From an uncultured Lachnospiraceae bacterium (GTDB taxonomy: Bacteria > Bacillota > Clostridia > Lachnospirales > Lachnospiraceae), in NCBI GenBank assembly GCA_902778245.1, contig CACYXH010000013.1, forward strand, positions 1 through 35,199: 35,199 nt of DNA. The letters run 5' to 3'. The notes under the pieces are model-generated. The model was not told the origin of the DNA, did no database searches, and saw nothing but the letters and a program-made list of their open reading frames with translations. The translations under genes and the position numbers were made by a program. Positions 7,957-15,134 of this stretch are shown in pieces. Positions within the stretch are counted from its first letter, which is position 1. Each line of letters opens with the position of its first letter.

Positions 7957-8486
7957 TGAAGGAACTTCGGGATAAGCGGGGGCTGACGGAAGAGGAATTC
8001 TTGCGGCAGTATAATCCGGATAAATATCCGAAGCCGTTCCTGACAGCGGACATTGTTGTATTCAGAAAGCCAGAAAAAGAGGAAGGAAGCTCGGAGGTGC
8101 TTCTGATCCGCCGGGGCGGCCATCCCTATCTGGGATATTGGACGCTGCCGGGAGGATTTGCCAAGCAGGGCGAAACGCTGGAGCAGACAGCAGCCCGGGA
8201 ACTTGAGGAGGAGACAGGCATCACCGGGGTATCTCTGAAATTGGTTGGAGTCTACAGCGAGCCGGGGCGGGATCCTAGAGGCTGGGTGGTCTCAGCCGCC
8301 TATGCTGCCATGATCGGAAAAGAAGCAGCCACGGCCAGAGCTGGAGATGACGCGGAAGATATCAGGTGGGCAAGGTTGGAATGTGATCGGGAAGGGAACT
8401 GGAGATTTCTGACCGAACAAAAGGAAAAGCTGGCCTTTGATCACCAACGGATACTGTCCGACGCGATAACGGTTATGCAGAAATAA
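7956..8486 (+). CDS. Nudix hydrolase, ADP-ribose pyrophosphatase-like
   Basis: A 176-residue Nudix hydrolase, cleaving a nucleoside diphosphate linked to another moiety. The box GX5EX7REUXEEXGU is complete, running from GGFAKQGETLEQ to TAARELEEETGI (about residues 66-89). The N-terminal part (NPDKYPKPFLTADIVVF) resembles ADP-ribose or NAD-type Nudix enzymes; there is no C-terminal winged helix, so it is not an NrtR regulator. ATG 7956 overlaps the dehydrogenase stop as TGATG, so the two are translated together. A role in recycling ADP-ribose or damaged NAD(P) beside a dinucleotide-dependent dehydrogenase is plausible but inferred. Confidence 0.92.
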   Translation: MKELRDKRGLTEEEFLRQYNPDKYPKPFLTADIVVFRKPEKEEGSSEVLLIRRGGHPYLGYWTLPGGFAKQGETLEQTAARELEEETGITGVSLKLVGVYSEPGRDPRGWVVSAAYAAMIGKEAATARAGDDAEDIRWARLECDREGNWRFLTEQKEKLAFDHQRILSDAITVMQK

Positions 8487-8527
8487 AAATACTTAGGGCT
8501 GTATGCATTTAATGCGATGCCCCTTAG

Positions 8528-8602
8528 AAAGAGACTGTCACATAGAGACGGATACAGGGATGTGGATATACATCATCGGTTCTAGTGTGCCGGTCTCTTT
8601 TT
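8528..8602 (+). terminator. Terminator-like hairpin after the Nudix gene
   Basis: AAAGAGAC at 8528-8535 pairs with GTCTCTTT at 8593-8600. The stem continues inward over about 12 bp with one wobble and one mismatch (GAGACTGTCACA against TGTGCCGGTCTC). The T run at 8598-8602 follows the stem. The loop of about 40 nt is long for an intrinsic terminator. It separates the housekeeping segment from the accessory island. Confidence 0.6.
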
Positions 8603-8611
8603 ATGGTTCAA

Positions 8612-8626
8612 TCGCAAAATTTGCGA
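8612..8626. promoter_or_regulatory. Perfect 15-bp palindrome just upstream of a -35 box
   Basis: TCGCAAA-A-TTTGCGA is a perfect 7-bp inverted repeat around one base, ending eight bases before the -35 at 8634. Position suggests the binding site of an activator or upstream regulator of the island's first promoter. I do not know the protein. Confidence 0.45.
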
Positions 8627-8633
8627 CAATTCA

Positions 8634-8662
8634 TTGACATGTGAGAGTGTCTGTGTTATTGT
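8634..8662 (+). promoter_or_regulatory. Promoter of the aldo/keto reductase operon
   Basis: A consensus -35 TTGACA (8634-8639) is followed after 17 nt by a -10 TATTGT (8657-8662). The -10 box is followed after one base by the operator GTTAG-N6-CTAAC. The first confident start codon (8969) is some 300 nt downstream, so the transcript would carry a long leader. Confidence 0.72.
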
Positions 8663-8663
8663 G

Positions 8664-8679
8664 GTTAGAAGCAACTAAC
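8664..8679. promoter_or_regulatory. Operator A: GTTAG-N6-CTAAC
   Basis: GTTAG AAGCAA CTAAC is a perfect 5-bp inverted repeat around six bases, starting two bases after the -10 box and therefore covering the likely transcription start. The same 16-bp arrangement recurs at 12989, 21781 and 27667. The placement is that of a repressor site. The binding protein is not identified; an iron-responsive repressor of the DtxR/MntR type is one guess based on the operons served. Confidence 0.65.
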
Positions 8680-8712
8680 GCAAAACAGGGGAGAAAGAGA
8701 GAAATCAGATGG

Positions 8713-8755
8713 CGGTATCGTATAACATTAATACCGTGTAAGCGGTATATTTTTT
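8713..8755 (+). promoter_or_regulatory. Possible attenuator in the long leader
   Basis: Three mutually complementary segments lie in a row: CGGTAT (8713-8718), ATACCG (8731-8736) and CGGTAT (8743-8748). Segments two and three form a 7-bp stem (ATACCGT against GCGGTAT) closed by a GTAA tetraloop of the GNRA class, and six T residues follow at 8750-8755, the layout of an intrinsic terminator. Segment one could instead pair with segment two and prevent the terminator. What would switch it is unknown. Confidence 0.5.
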
Positions 8756-8764
8756 GAAATATGG

Positions 8765-8781
8765 GTTAGCAGAAACTAAAC
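8765..8781. promoter_or_regulatory. Operator-like site B (degenerate)
   Basis: GTTAG CAGAAA CTAAAC keeps the spacing of the GTTAG-N6-CTAAC operators but has CTAAA in the second half. It lies 101 nt after operator A, downstream of the attenuator-like hairpin. It could be an auxiliary site or chance. Confidence 0.35.
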
Positions 8782-8864
8782 GAGGCGCACTGCCGCAAGG
8801 TGAACCGTTGTATTCCCGGAGTCCCTGGTAAAGATGCGATTTATGAAATTGACATTTACAGATC

Positions 8865-8984
8865 ATGTTCCACCTTATGATTGTGGCGATTATTCCCGCG
8901 CTTCTTATGCTGGCGGGTTGGATACTTTGCAGGATTGCTTTACGGACACTATATATGGAGGGAAAAAGATGGATGGCGTTTTAA
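8865..8984 (+). CDS. Possible 39-residue hydrophobic leader peptide or remnant
   Basis: An open frame from ATG 8865 (or ATG 8877) encodes a short hydrophobic protein (MIVAIIPALLMLAGWILC core, then a basic region RIALRTLYMEGKR). It ends 16 bases inside the aldo/keto reductase start. No clear ribosome site precedes it. It could be a translated single-helix peptide, or the tail of one of the small membrane proteins duplicated in this island. The remaining leader (about 8782-8864) shows nothing further I can interpret. Confidence 0.25.
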   Translation: MFHLMIVAIIPALLMLAGWILCRIALRTLYMEGKRWMAF

Positions 8985-9931
8985 GGGAAATGAAGAGAGA
9001 AGACGGTGTACTTGTGCCAAAGGCGGTAATCGGAACAAATGCTTGGGGAGATGCCCTGTACGGGAAAATGGTGCGCGGAAGTTATGTTACAGAAGACGTA
9101 ATGTTGGAGGCGGTGAAAACTGCTGTTCGTGTGGGCATCCCGTTCTTTGATACCGCAAGGGATTACGGTCTTGGCAAGGGACAGGCGATTGTTGGAAGGC
9201 TGTGCGGTGATGATACTGTCATTTCGGCAAAATACACACCGATGGGGAAATACAAACAGGGACAGGTCAGAACATCGTTTGAAAAAGACCTCCTTGACTT
9301 CCAAAGGAGTTGCGTGGATATTTACTGGCTGCATCTTCCTAATGCGATTGAAGAAAATCTGTCCGAAATGATAGATCTTTATCGTGAGGGAAGGATCAGA
9401 AATATCGGTGTGTCCAACTTCAACCTTAAAGAATGCAGGCAGGCAAAGGCAATTCTTGACAAGGCGGAAGTTCCGCTGTACGGAGTGCAAAACCACTACA
9501 GCCTGCTTGACCGCAAGTGGGAGAAGGACGGCCTGACTTCTTGGTGCAAGGAGAACAACATTTCCTTCTGGGCGTGGGCTGTGCTTGAGGAGGGCATGCT
9601 TGTTCCGCCGAAAAAGGATGAAAAGAAATCAATCATGAAACTGATGTTTGCCCGCAAACGCAGAAAACTGTATCCGCTCTACAAAACCATGCAGGAAATT
9701 GGACGAAAGCATTGCCTGAAGATTCCACAGGTAGCCATGTGCTATGTATCTTCAAAAGGTTTTGTGCCAATCTGCGGATGCAGAAAACCATACCAGGTTG
9801 AGGAACTTGCGGCGGCCGTCAGCGAGAAGCTCTCAGACGAGGAGATCAGGCTGCTTGAAGATGCTGCCGATGCAACCGGCGTGAAGATACTCGGAGCAGA
9901 CATGTTCCGCTTTGCGGTGAAGAAAAAATAA
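8969..9931 (+). CDS. Aldo/keto reductase
   Basis: A 320-residue NADPH-dependent aldo/keto reductase (TIM barrel) reducing a carbonyl to an alcohol. The catalytic tetrad is visible: Asp and Tyr in PFFDTARDYGLG, Lys in VISAKYTP, His in DIYWLHLPNA. The GRIRNIGVSNF segment and PLYGVQNHYSLL are typical of the family. I chose ATG 8969, with GGAGGG seven bases upstream; the open frame extends to 8834 but that part has no similarity to the family and overlaps another small frame. It is the first confident gene of the operon that continues with a small membrane protein, a methyltransferase and a DUF6796-like protein. The substrate is unknown; modification of an imported ligand is one idea from context. 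Confidence 0.88.
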   Translation: MDGVLREMKREDGVLVPKAVIGTNAWGDALYGKMVRGSYVTEDVMLEAVKTAVRVGIPFFDTARDYGLGKGQAIVGRLCGDDTVISAKYTPMGKYKQGQVRTSFEKDLLDFQRSCVDIYWLHLPNAIEENLSEMIDLYREGRIRNIGVSNFNLKECRQAKAILDKAEVPLYGVQNHYSLLDRKWEKDGLTSWCKENNISFWAWAVLEEGMLVPPKKDEKKSIMKLMFARKRRKLYPLYKTMQEIGRKHCLKIPQVAMCYVSSKGFVPICGCRKPYQVEELAAAVSEKLSDEEIRLLEDAADATGVKILGADMFRFAVKKK

Positions 9932-9975
9932 CGACATCATATAAAACTGACTATTAGAGAAAGAGGTGAAAACAT

Positions 9976-10467
9976 ATGTTTGTTACCGTGGTATTAACGC
10001 TCATTATGTGCGCCATGCTGTTTATTATGATTTGGGCAGCCGCGGCATTTCATCCGTTGCCGCAGATCGCATCGTTCATGCCGGAGGATATTCAGGAGAG
10101 AATAAAAGACCATAAAGCACCGTTCAAGGGTGCGCCGGTCATGGGCTGGATTGTTATGATCCTCACAGGACTTGGCTACCTTGGAGTCGTAGCTTACGGA
10201 GGCTGGGACGGGGTCAGGCACGGATACACCTTCGGGGATTTCCTGATGCGTTTCCTTGTGATCCTGTTTGGAGTAAAACTATTCGATATCGTGTGTCTTG
10301 ATTATATTCTCATTACCAAGACACATTTCTTCCAACACTACTTCCCGGAAACAGAAGGGTGTGCGGGGTATCATCAATTCGGATATAACCGAAAGCAGCA
10401 GATCCGACAATGCATTGTCCTGCCGTTTTTCGCGGTGCTTACCGCATGGATCTGTTCGCTGATATAG
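9976..10467 (+). CDS. 163-residue membrane protein, family A copy 1
   Basis: Start ATG 9976 with AGAGGTGA upstream. About four hydrophobic segments (near residues 3-23, 57-78, 88-110, 142-160). The conserved core reads FLMRFLVILFGVKLFDIVCLD followed by HYFPETEG and HQFGYN (first part within residues 91-111). The protein at 17805 has the same length and the same layout (FFIRFATMMMLLKAFDILVFDW, HYYPELKG, HLFGYN, ending AWICTLM against AWICSLI), so the two are paralogs; a truncated third copy lies at 26826. I know no function for the family. It sits between a reductase and methyltransferases and may be a membrane enzyme or partner of the transporters. Confidence 0.82.
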   Translation: MFVTVVLTLIMCAMLFIMIWAAAAFHPLPQIASFMPEDIQERIKDHKAPFKGAPVMGWIVMILTGLGYLGVVAYGGWDGVRHGYTFGDFLMRFLVILFGVKLFDIVCLDYILITKTHFFQHYFPETEGCAGYHQFGYNRKQQIRQCIVLPFFAVLTAWICSLI

Positions 10468-10607
10468 GAAGCTTGCCGCGCTCGTTGGCAATAATGCCCT
10501 TGGCAATGGTATCCGCACAGCGGCGATCAGCCTTGGACACCTCTGGATGTTCGGCGGCTTGGTTGCCACAAGGAAAGAAGGAAAAGCAACTGGCAGCAAT
10601 GGATAAA
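10468..10607 (+). pseudogene. C-terminal remnant of a DUF6796-like membrane protein
   Basis: The gap after the 163-residue gene has no complete gene, but one frame reads NNALGNGIRTAAISLGHLWM then FGGLVATRKEGKATG before a stop. This matches the C-terminus of the protein at 17003 (ETPLRNAITAGWISIGNLWM then FLGLLIMMKKARKREE). It is the leftover end of a deleted paralog, now fused behind the 163-residue gene. The region from 10608 to 10644 holds the ribosome site of the next gene. Confidence 0.7.
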
Positions 10608-10644
10608 ATGATAAAAAGCAATGAGGAGCATCGGAGGAAGAATA

Positions 10645-11280
10645 ATGAACACAGAACAATACAAGGAGCTATCAATAAAGGAGTTTACAAAGGCAGCGGA
10701 GATTTACGACAGCGGTCATGCGGGCATTTACGAGATGTGCAAGGATGATTACCCGCCGGTCTTAGAGGAATTGAAAAAGGTTGATTTTGAGAAACTGCTG
10801 GATGTCGGCTGTGGTACAGGACCGATGATCGAGCTGTTGACGCAGGAGTACCCGAATAAGAATTATACAGGGGTGGATCTGACACCGAAGATGATCGAAA
10901 CGGCAAATGCCAAGAACCTGCCAAATACCACATTTCTTGTCGGCGACAGTGAGAAGCTGCCGTTTAAAAGTGCAAGTTTCGATGCGGTTATCTGTGCCAA
11001 CAGCTTTCATCACTATCCGAATCCGCAGAAGTTTTTTGACGGGGTGGCGAGGGTACTTCGCCCAGACGGTGTTCTGATCCTTCGTGACTACACTTCCTCT
11101 GGATTTATGGTTTGGCTGATGAACCATGTGGAAATGCCGATTGCAAATCTCATAGGCCATGGTGACGTCCGGTGTTATACGACGAAGCAGATACAGGCAT
11201 TTTGCGAAGCATCTGGGCTGAAGATTGAGAAAATAGAACGCCAGAAGAAGTTCCGACTTCATTTGGTGGCAAGACGATAA
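10645..11280 (+). CDS. Class I SAM-dependent methyltransferase (Methyltransf_11 type)
   Basis: A 211-residue Rossmann-fold methyltransferase. Motif I is LLDVGCGTGPMIELL (about residues 53-67), motif II has YTGVDLTPKMIETA with the acidic ribose-binding Asp, motif III has FLVGDSEKLPFKSASFDAVI, and the post-motif segment has LRPDGVLILRDYTSSG. ATG 10645 is chosen because GGAGGA is correctly spaced; the open frame from 10621 lacks a ribosome site. The C-terminal 60 residues vary and would choose the acceptor, which is unknown. It is part of the operon starting with the reductase. Confidence 0.9.
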   Translation: MNTEQYKELSIKEFTKAAEIYDSGHAGIYEMCKDDYPPVLEELKKVDFEKLLDVGCGTGPMIELLTQEYPNKNYTGVDLTPKMIETANAKNLPNTTFLVGDSEKLPFKSASFDAVICANSFHHYPNPQKFFDGVARVLRPDGVLILRDYTSSGFMVWLMNHVEMPIANLIGHGDVRCYTTKQIQAFCEASGLKIEKIERQKKFRLHLVARR

Positions 11281-11307
11281 GCGGGGCATAAAAGGAGGAC
11301 AATTAAA

Positions 11308-11988
11308 ATGGACAGTAACAGCAGAAAACTATGGGCGCTCGGCATCATCGGATGCCTGCTCTTTGGAATTGGAGACTGGCTGCTGGGATATGTAGCCCCC
11401 GGACAGATCGGCGAGGAATTTCATGTGATGCGCGTGGGACATGGAGCGGATTACAGCCTGATGAAGGCAAACATCACGCTGCTGCTCGGTGTCATCGGCA
11501 TGGCATTTCTGATCCCTGGATTCCGGGCGCAGGCCGATATTTTGAAAGATGAGAAGAGAAAACCATTGTTCCGCTTTCTGATGTCGCTCTGTACGGTGGC
11601 GTGGGTTGTGATCCACACCACAGTTTCAGTTGGAATATATATCTATTCCTGGTGTATGCACATGGGGGATCCTGTACTTGCCCATGATCTGACCATAGAT
11701 GTTATGGATCTGTTTCAGCCGATGCAGATCGTATCCTATGTTTTTCTTGCTGTTCCGCTCATCATGCAGATCGTGGACATCGTAAGAGGCAGGACGATTT
11801 GTAAAAAGGTTGCCGTGCTGTTTACATCCGTCGTTTGGATGTGTGTGTTCTCGGCGATTGCGAAGGTGCTTCCGGCGAGTCCGTTTGCCAATGGGCTGGA
11901 TACCTTCAGTGTGAATGCCGGAATGATCGTATGGTTTGGATATCTGATTACGGTAAATATGAGCGGCGAGTTTCTAAGGAAACGCTGA
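11308..11988 (+). CDS. DUF6796-like multi-pass membrane protein, copy 1 (C-terminus formed by a repeat element)
   Basis: A 226-residue membrane protein with six or seven hydrophobic segments. It begins LWALGIIGCLLFGIGDWLLG, a pattern (GxGDxLLG) shared with the proteins at 17003 and 20215, and ends with the common IAKVLPASPFANG and NAGMIVWFGYLI segments. AAAGGAGG precedes ATG 11308. I recall this family as DUF6796, without a known function. The last codons (FLRKR and stop) are encoded by the left end of an inverted-repeat element, so the natural C-terminus has probably been lost. Confidence 0.8.
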   Translation: MDSNSRKLWALGIIGCLLFGIGDWLLGYVAPGQIGEEFHVMRVGHGADYSLMKANITLLLGVIGMAFLIPGFRAQADILKDEKRKPLFRFLMSLCTVAWVVIHTTVSVGIYIYSWCMHMGDPVLAHDLTIDVMDLFQPMQIVSYVFLAVPLIMQIVDIVRGRTICKKVAVLFTSVVWMCVFSAIAKVLPASPFANGLDTFSVNAGMIVWFGYLITVNMSGEFLRKR

Positions 11989-12101
11989 TTTAATCATCGT
12001 TTCCTTAGAAACCTCCGGTGGATCGCACGGATTATCAGAGGAAATTGCTGCTTCGCAGCGGAAATTCGGCGTGGGAAACGCATTAATCAGCGTTTCCCTA
12101 A
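11971..12101. mobile_element. MITE-like element of about 130 bp
   Basis: The ends are related inverted repeats: the left end reads AAGGAAACGCTGATTTAAT, and the reverse complement of the right end reads AGGGAAACGCTGATTAAT. Each end is itself a hairpin: a perfect 14-bp stem at 11971-11984 and 11998-12011, and a perfect 9-bp stem at 12073-12081 and 12090-12098. The centre carries GCTGC-TTC-GCAGC. There is no transposase. The left end overlaps the stop of the preceding gene. I could not identify a target-site duplication with confidence. Confidence 0.65.
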
Positions 12102-12142
12102 GCAAGAACTAACAGGAGTAAAAGTACTGGAGGTATAGGAGA

Positions 12143-12940
12143 ATGAGCGATGAGAGAATTGGCGGCGTGGCAGAAACGATGCTGCAAACGCTCTACGCCA
12201 GGGCGAAGGAATCCAAAAAGAGGAACCATAAAATCTATGATGAGAAGGCCATAGAGATCGTTGATAGGATGGACTATGATTTTTCTCTTGCCGATAAGGA
12301 CACAGCGATGTCCAGCGGAGTAGTGGCACGGACGATCGTGCTTGACCGCATGGTGTCTGCCTTTGTGAAGGAGCATCCAGACGTTATAGTCATCAACATC
12401 GCCTGCGGCATGGACACCCGCTTTTATCGTGTTGACAATGGACAGATCTACTGGTATAACATTGACCTTCCGGTCACGATGGAGGTGCGGGAGAAATATA
12501 TTCATGAGAACGAGCGTGTAACAAATATTGCGGCTTCTGCTATGGATGAAACCTGGGCAGGGCAGATACAGGAGAAATACGGAGCAGCCGTTCTCGTAAT
12601 CGTGGAAGGACTCTCCATGTACCTTACCGAAGCGGATGTGAAGCAAATCCTTTCCACCATTGATAAGCATTTTGTACAGGCCACGGTTTTCATGGAGATA
12701 CTCAATCCAAAGTTTGTGAAAAGGAATGTGGAGAAGTCCATTCAGCAGAGCGGCGCAGTATTTACATGGGGAGCGAAAAGCGGCGCGGAACTTATGCACC
12801 TATGCCCGATGTTTCACTGGCTGGAGGACAGAAGCCTTGTGGAAGGAATGATAGAAATTGCTCCGGTGTATAAAGTGATTGGTAAAATAGGAGCGATCCG
12901 CAATCTATCTAACAAGATTGCGGTGCTGAAAAAACACTGA
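12143..12940 (+). CDS. Leucine carboxyl methyltransferase/TcmP-type O-methyltransferase
   Basis: A 265-residue SAM methyltransferase of the LCM family (PPM1, TcmP relatives). Family marks are ARTIVLDRMVSAFVKEHP, then VIVINIACGMDTRFYRVDNG (SAM loop, with the family's typical GMDTRFYR), YNIDLPVTMEVREKYI, and LVIVEGLSMYLTEADVKQIL. Bacterial relatives methylate small-molecule carboxylates or phenols in specialised metabolism, so a tailoring role for a ligand handled by this island is plausible. GGAGGTATAGGAG precedes ATG 12143. The repeat element just upstream may supply or disturb its expression. Confidence 0.9.
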   Translation: MSDERIGGVAETMLQTLYARAKESKKRNHKIYDEKAIEIVDRMDYDFSLADKDTAMSSGVVARTIVLDRMVSAFVKEHPDVIVINIACGMDTRFYRVDNGQIYWYNIDLPVTMEVREKYIHENERVTNIAASAMDETWAGQIQEKYGAAVLVIVEGLSMYLTEADVKQILSTIDKHFVQATVFMEILNPKFVKRNVEKSIQQSGAVFTWGAKSGAELMHLCPMFHWLEDRSLVEGMIEIAPVYKVIGKIGAIRNLSNKIAVLKKH

Positions 12941-12958
12941 AAAAGTGAGAGATATCTA

Positions 12959-12987
12959 TTGAATTTATGAAGCATAGATGTTACAAT
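12959..12987 (+). promoter_or_regulatory. Promoter of the FecB-type uptake operon
   Basis: A -35 TTGAAT (12959-12964) lies 17 nt before a -10 TACAAT (12982-12987). The operator-like palindrome begins one base after the -10, the same arrangement as at 8657-8664. Confidence 0.6.
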
Positions 12988-12988
12988 A

Positions 12989-13004
12989 GTTAGAAAAATC
13001 CAAC
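12989..13004. promoter_or_regulatory. Operator C: GTTAG-N6-CCAAC
   Basis: GTTAG AAAAAT CCAAC matches the recurring GTTAG-N6-CTAAC palindrome with one mismatch in the right half. It covers the likely start of transcription of the uptake operon. Confidence 0.55.
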
Positions 13005-13016
13005 TACATAAAAATG

Positions 13017-13057
13017 TATTGAACCAGGCGGGTTCTTGATGCTCCCGCCTTTCAATA
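13017..13057 (+). promoter_or_regulatory. Strong leader hairpin upstream of the binding protein
   Basis: AGGCGGG (13026-13032) pairs with CCCGCCT (13044-13050). The flanking TATTGAA (13017-13023) pairs with TTCAATA (13051-13057), giving a 14-bp stem with a two-base CC bulge and an 11-nt loop. It lies between promoter 12959-12987 and the gene. Only three T residues follow the inner stem, so it could be a weak terminator, an attenuator, or an mRNA-stability element. Confidence 0.6.
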
Positions 13058-13115
13058 AGGATATAAGTTAGACAACACAAACCAAATAAGGAGGACTTAG
13101 AACGGAGGAATGAAG

Positions 13116-14114
13116 ATGAAAAATCAGATGAAGAGAAGCGCCATGGCTGCATTGGCTATGGCATCGACACTTGCTTTTGTCGGAACCGCAATGGCGGAGG
13201 ATCAGTTTCCCATTACCATTAGCCATGCACTTGGGGAAACGGTAATTGAGAAGGCTCCGGAGGCAGTGGCAACAATTGGTTGGGGTAATCTGGATGTGCC
13301 CCTTGCACTAGGTATCGCCCCGGTTGGCGTATCGAAAGCCACCTATGGCGCGACGGATGACAATGGTCTGTTCTACTGGACCAATGAGGCATTTGCAGAG
13401 CTTGGGGTGGATGAACCAAATGTGTTTGACGACACGGACGGGTTGGATTTTGAAGCGATCAACAATGCGGAACCGGATCTGATTTTGGCCGTATATTCCG
13501 GTATCACTCAGGAGGATTATGAGCAGCTTTCTGAGATTGCCCCAACGGTGCCGTATACGACGGAGGCCTGGGCGACTACATGGCAGGATCTGACCATTGA
13601 TAACGGAAAAGCCCTCGGTAAAGAAGCTGAGGCACAGGCACTGGTGGACGAGCTGGAAGAGCTGATTGCCGAGAAAGCCGGGGAACATGAGAAACTTCAG
13701 GGACTGACTGCCGCATATTGTTACTTTGATACATCCAATCTGGGTTCTTTCTATGTATATATGCCGAAGGATCCCCGCGCGTCCTATCTGATAGATCTGG
13801 GACTGGAACTGCCGCAGAATATCCGGGAACTGGACGACGGATCATTCTTTTTCATGACCGTCAGCTCCGAGAATATTGACGTCCTGAATGATCTTGACCT
13901 GATCGTGACCTGGGGTGAGAATGACACTCTGGAAGCATTGCAGGCTGACCCGCTGATCAATCAGGTGCCTGCGATCAGCAGAGGCTCCGTGGCATTCCTG
14001 TCAAACGAAACGACCCTGATCGCAGCATCCTGCACCCCGACTCCATTGGCAATCCCTGCTACCATAGATGAATATCTGGACGTGCTGGATGAGGCAGCGT
14101 CCCATCTGGAATAA
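13116..14114 (+). CDS. FecB-type iron/siderophore or haem ABC substrate-binding protein
   Basis: A 332-residue class III binding protein. It has a signal peptide (ALAMASTLAFVGTAMA, cleavage expected before EDQF) but no lipobox Cys, unusual for a Gram-positive binding protein. The mature part shows the two-lobe FecB/FepB pattern: VIEKAPEAVATIGWGNLDVP, LALGIAPVGVSK, EPDLILAVYSGITQEDYEQL, then the long-helix segment ALGKEAEAQALVDELEELIA and the C-terminal lobe LDLIVTWGEND. I prefer ATG 13116, seven bases after GGAGG; ATG 13110 is too close. Three genes for permeases and ATPase follow within 4 nt of one another. The ligand (ferric siderophore, haem or cobalamin) is not decided by sequence. Confidence 0.9.
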   Translation: MKNQMKRSAMAALAMASTLAFVGTAMAEDQFPITISHALGETVIEKAPEAVATIGWGNLDVPLALGIAPVGVSKATYGATDDNGLFYWTNEAFAELGVDEPNVFDDTDGLDFEAINNAEPDLILAVYSGITQEDYEQLSEIAPTVPYTTEAWATTWQDLTIDNGKALGKEAEAQALVDELEELIAEKAGEHEKLQGLTAAYCYFDTSNLGSFYVYMPKDPRASYLIDLGLELPQNIRELDDGSFFFMTVSSENIDVLNDLDLIVTWGENDTLEALQADPLINQVPAISRGSVAFLSNETTLIAASCTPTPLAIPATIDEYLDVLDEAASHLE

Positions 14115-14117
14115 ATT

Positions 14118-15134
14118 ATGAAAGCAAAGAAAACAGTCCTTTTTATTTCTGTGAGCGTACTGGTTTTGCTTGTGGCGCTTCCCCTTTCGTTTGCGGTAGG
14201 GTCAAGAAATATCCCGCTATCTGATCTGATCGGGGCTGTCCGTGGGGAGGAGATCAATTCGCTGTATTTTCCTATCCTGCAGAAGAGGATTGTGCGAACG
14301 GTACTGGGACTGATTGCCGGCTGTGCTTTGGGCACGGCCGGTGCTTTGATGCAGTCCATCACAAGAAATCCGATTGCGGACCCGTCTATTCTGGGGGTCA
14401 ACACGGGCGCCTCCTTTTTTGTAGTTGCGGGGATTGCTTTTTTTAACATTCACACTTCCGTGCAGTACATCTGGTTTGCGCTGGCGGGATCCGCACTTAC
14501 TGCGCTTCTTGTATTTGGAATCGCTTCTTTTGTACCTGGGAAGGGCAGTATGAGCTATAACAACGCAAATCCGATCCGTCTGGCTTTGTCCGGCGCAGCC
14601 GTCAGCACGGCCTGCTCGTCACTGATCAGTACTGTCATGCTGCCGAGAACAAATGTCATGCAGGTCTTCCGCTTTTGGCAGACAGGAAGTATTGGGAGCG
14701 GTACATGGGAGAGCATCCGGATGGTGCTGCCATTCCTGATCGCAGGGTTTGCGCTCTCGGTCTGGCTGATTCCATCCCTGAATGTCCTGGCTTTGGGAGA
14801 CGACATTGCTATGGGACTGGGGGTAAAGGTGGTAAGAACCAGAGCCCTCGGCGCTGCGGCAGGAGTCCTTTTATGCGGAGCAACGACCGCGGTGGCGGGA
14901 CCGATCGGCTTTGTTGGGCTGATGATTCCCCATCTTGTGCGGATGTTCTGCGGGAATGACCTGAAAACACTCATTCCACTGTCTGCCCTTGACGGTGCTG
15001 TGCTGCTTTTGCTCTCGGATGTGCTGGGGCGATTGATCGGAAGACCTGGAGAACTGGAGGTAGGCATCGTGACCGCATTTCTTGGCGCTCCCGTCTTTAT
15101 CATGATCATAAGAAAGGCGAGGGTTGGAAGATGA
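14118..15134 (+). CDS. FecCD-family ABC permease, subunit 1
   Basis: A 338-residue integral membrane permease of the iron/B12 importer type, about nine or ten helices. Family marks are RIVRTVLGLIAGCALGTAGA (start of the conserved coupling region), LMQSITRNPIADPSILGVNTGASF (quoted in part: NPIADPSILGVNTGA), GSGTWES near residue 195, VAGPIGFVGLMIPHLVRMF and the C-terminal RPGELEVGIVTAFLGAPVF. ATG 14118 follows the binding-protein stop by 3 nt; its 3' end overlaps the next permease by 4 nt, so the subunits are made together. Confidence 0.94.
   Translation: MKAKKTVLFISVSVLVLLVALPLSFAVGSRNIPLSDLIGAVRGEEINSLYFPILQKRIVRTVLGLIAGCALGTAGALMQSITRNPIADPSILGVNTGASFFVVAGIAFFNIHTSVQYIWFALAGSALTALLVFGIASFVPGKGSMSYNNANPIRLALSGAAVSTACSSLISTVMLPRTNVMQVFRFWQTGSIGSGTWESIRMVLPFLIAGFALSVWLIPSLNVLALGDDIAMGLGVKVVRTRALGAAAGVLLCGATTAVAGPIGFVGLMIPHLVRMFCGNDLKTLIPLSALDGAVLLLLSDVLGRLIGRPGELEVGIVTAFLGAPVFIMIIRKARVGR

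Noticed and set aside
8834..8968. N-terminal extension of the aldo/keto reductase
   Set aside because: Not similar to the family; GGAGGG places the start at 8969.
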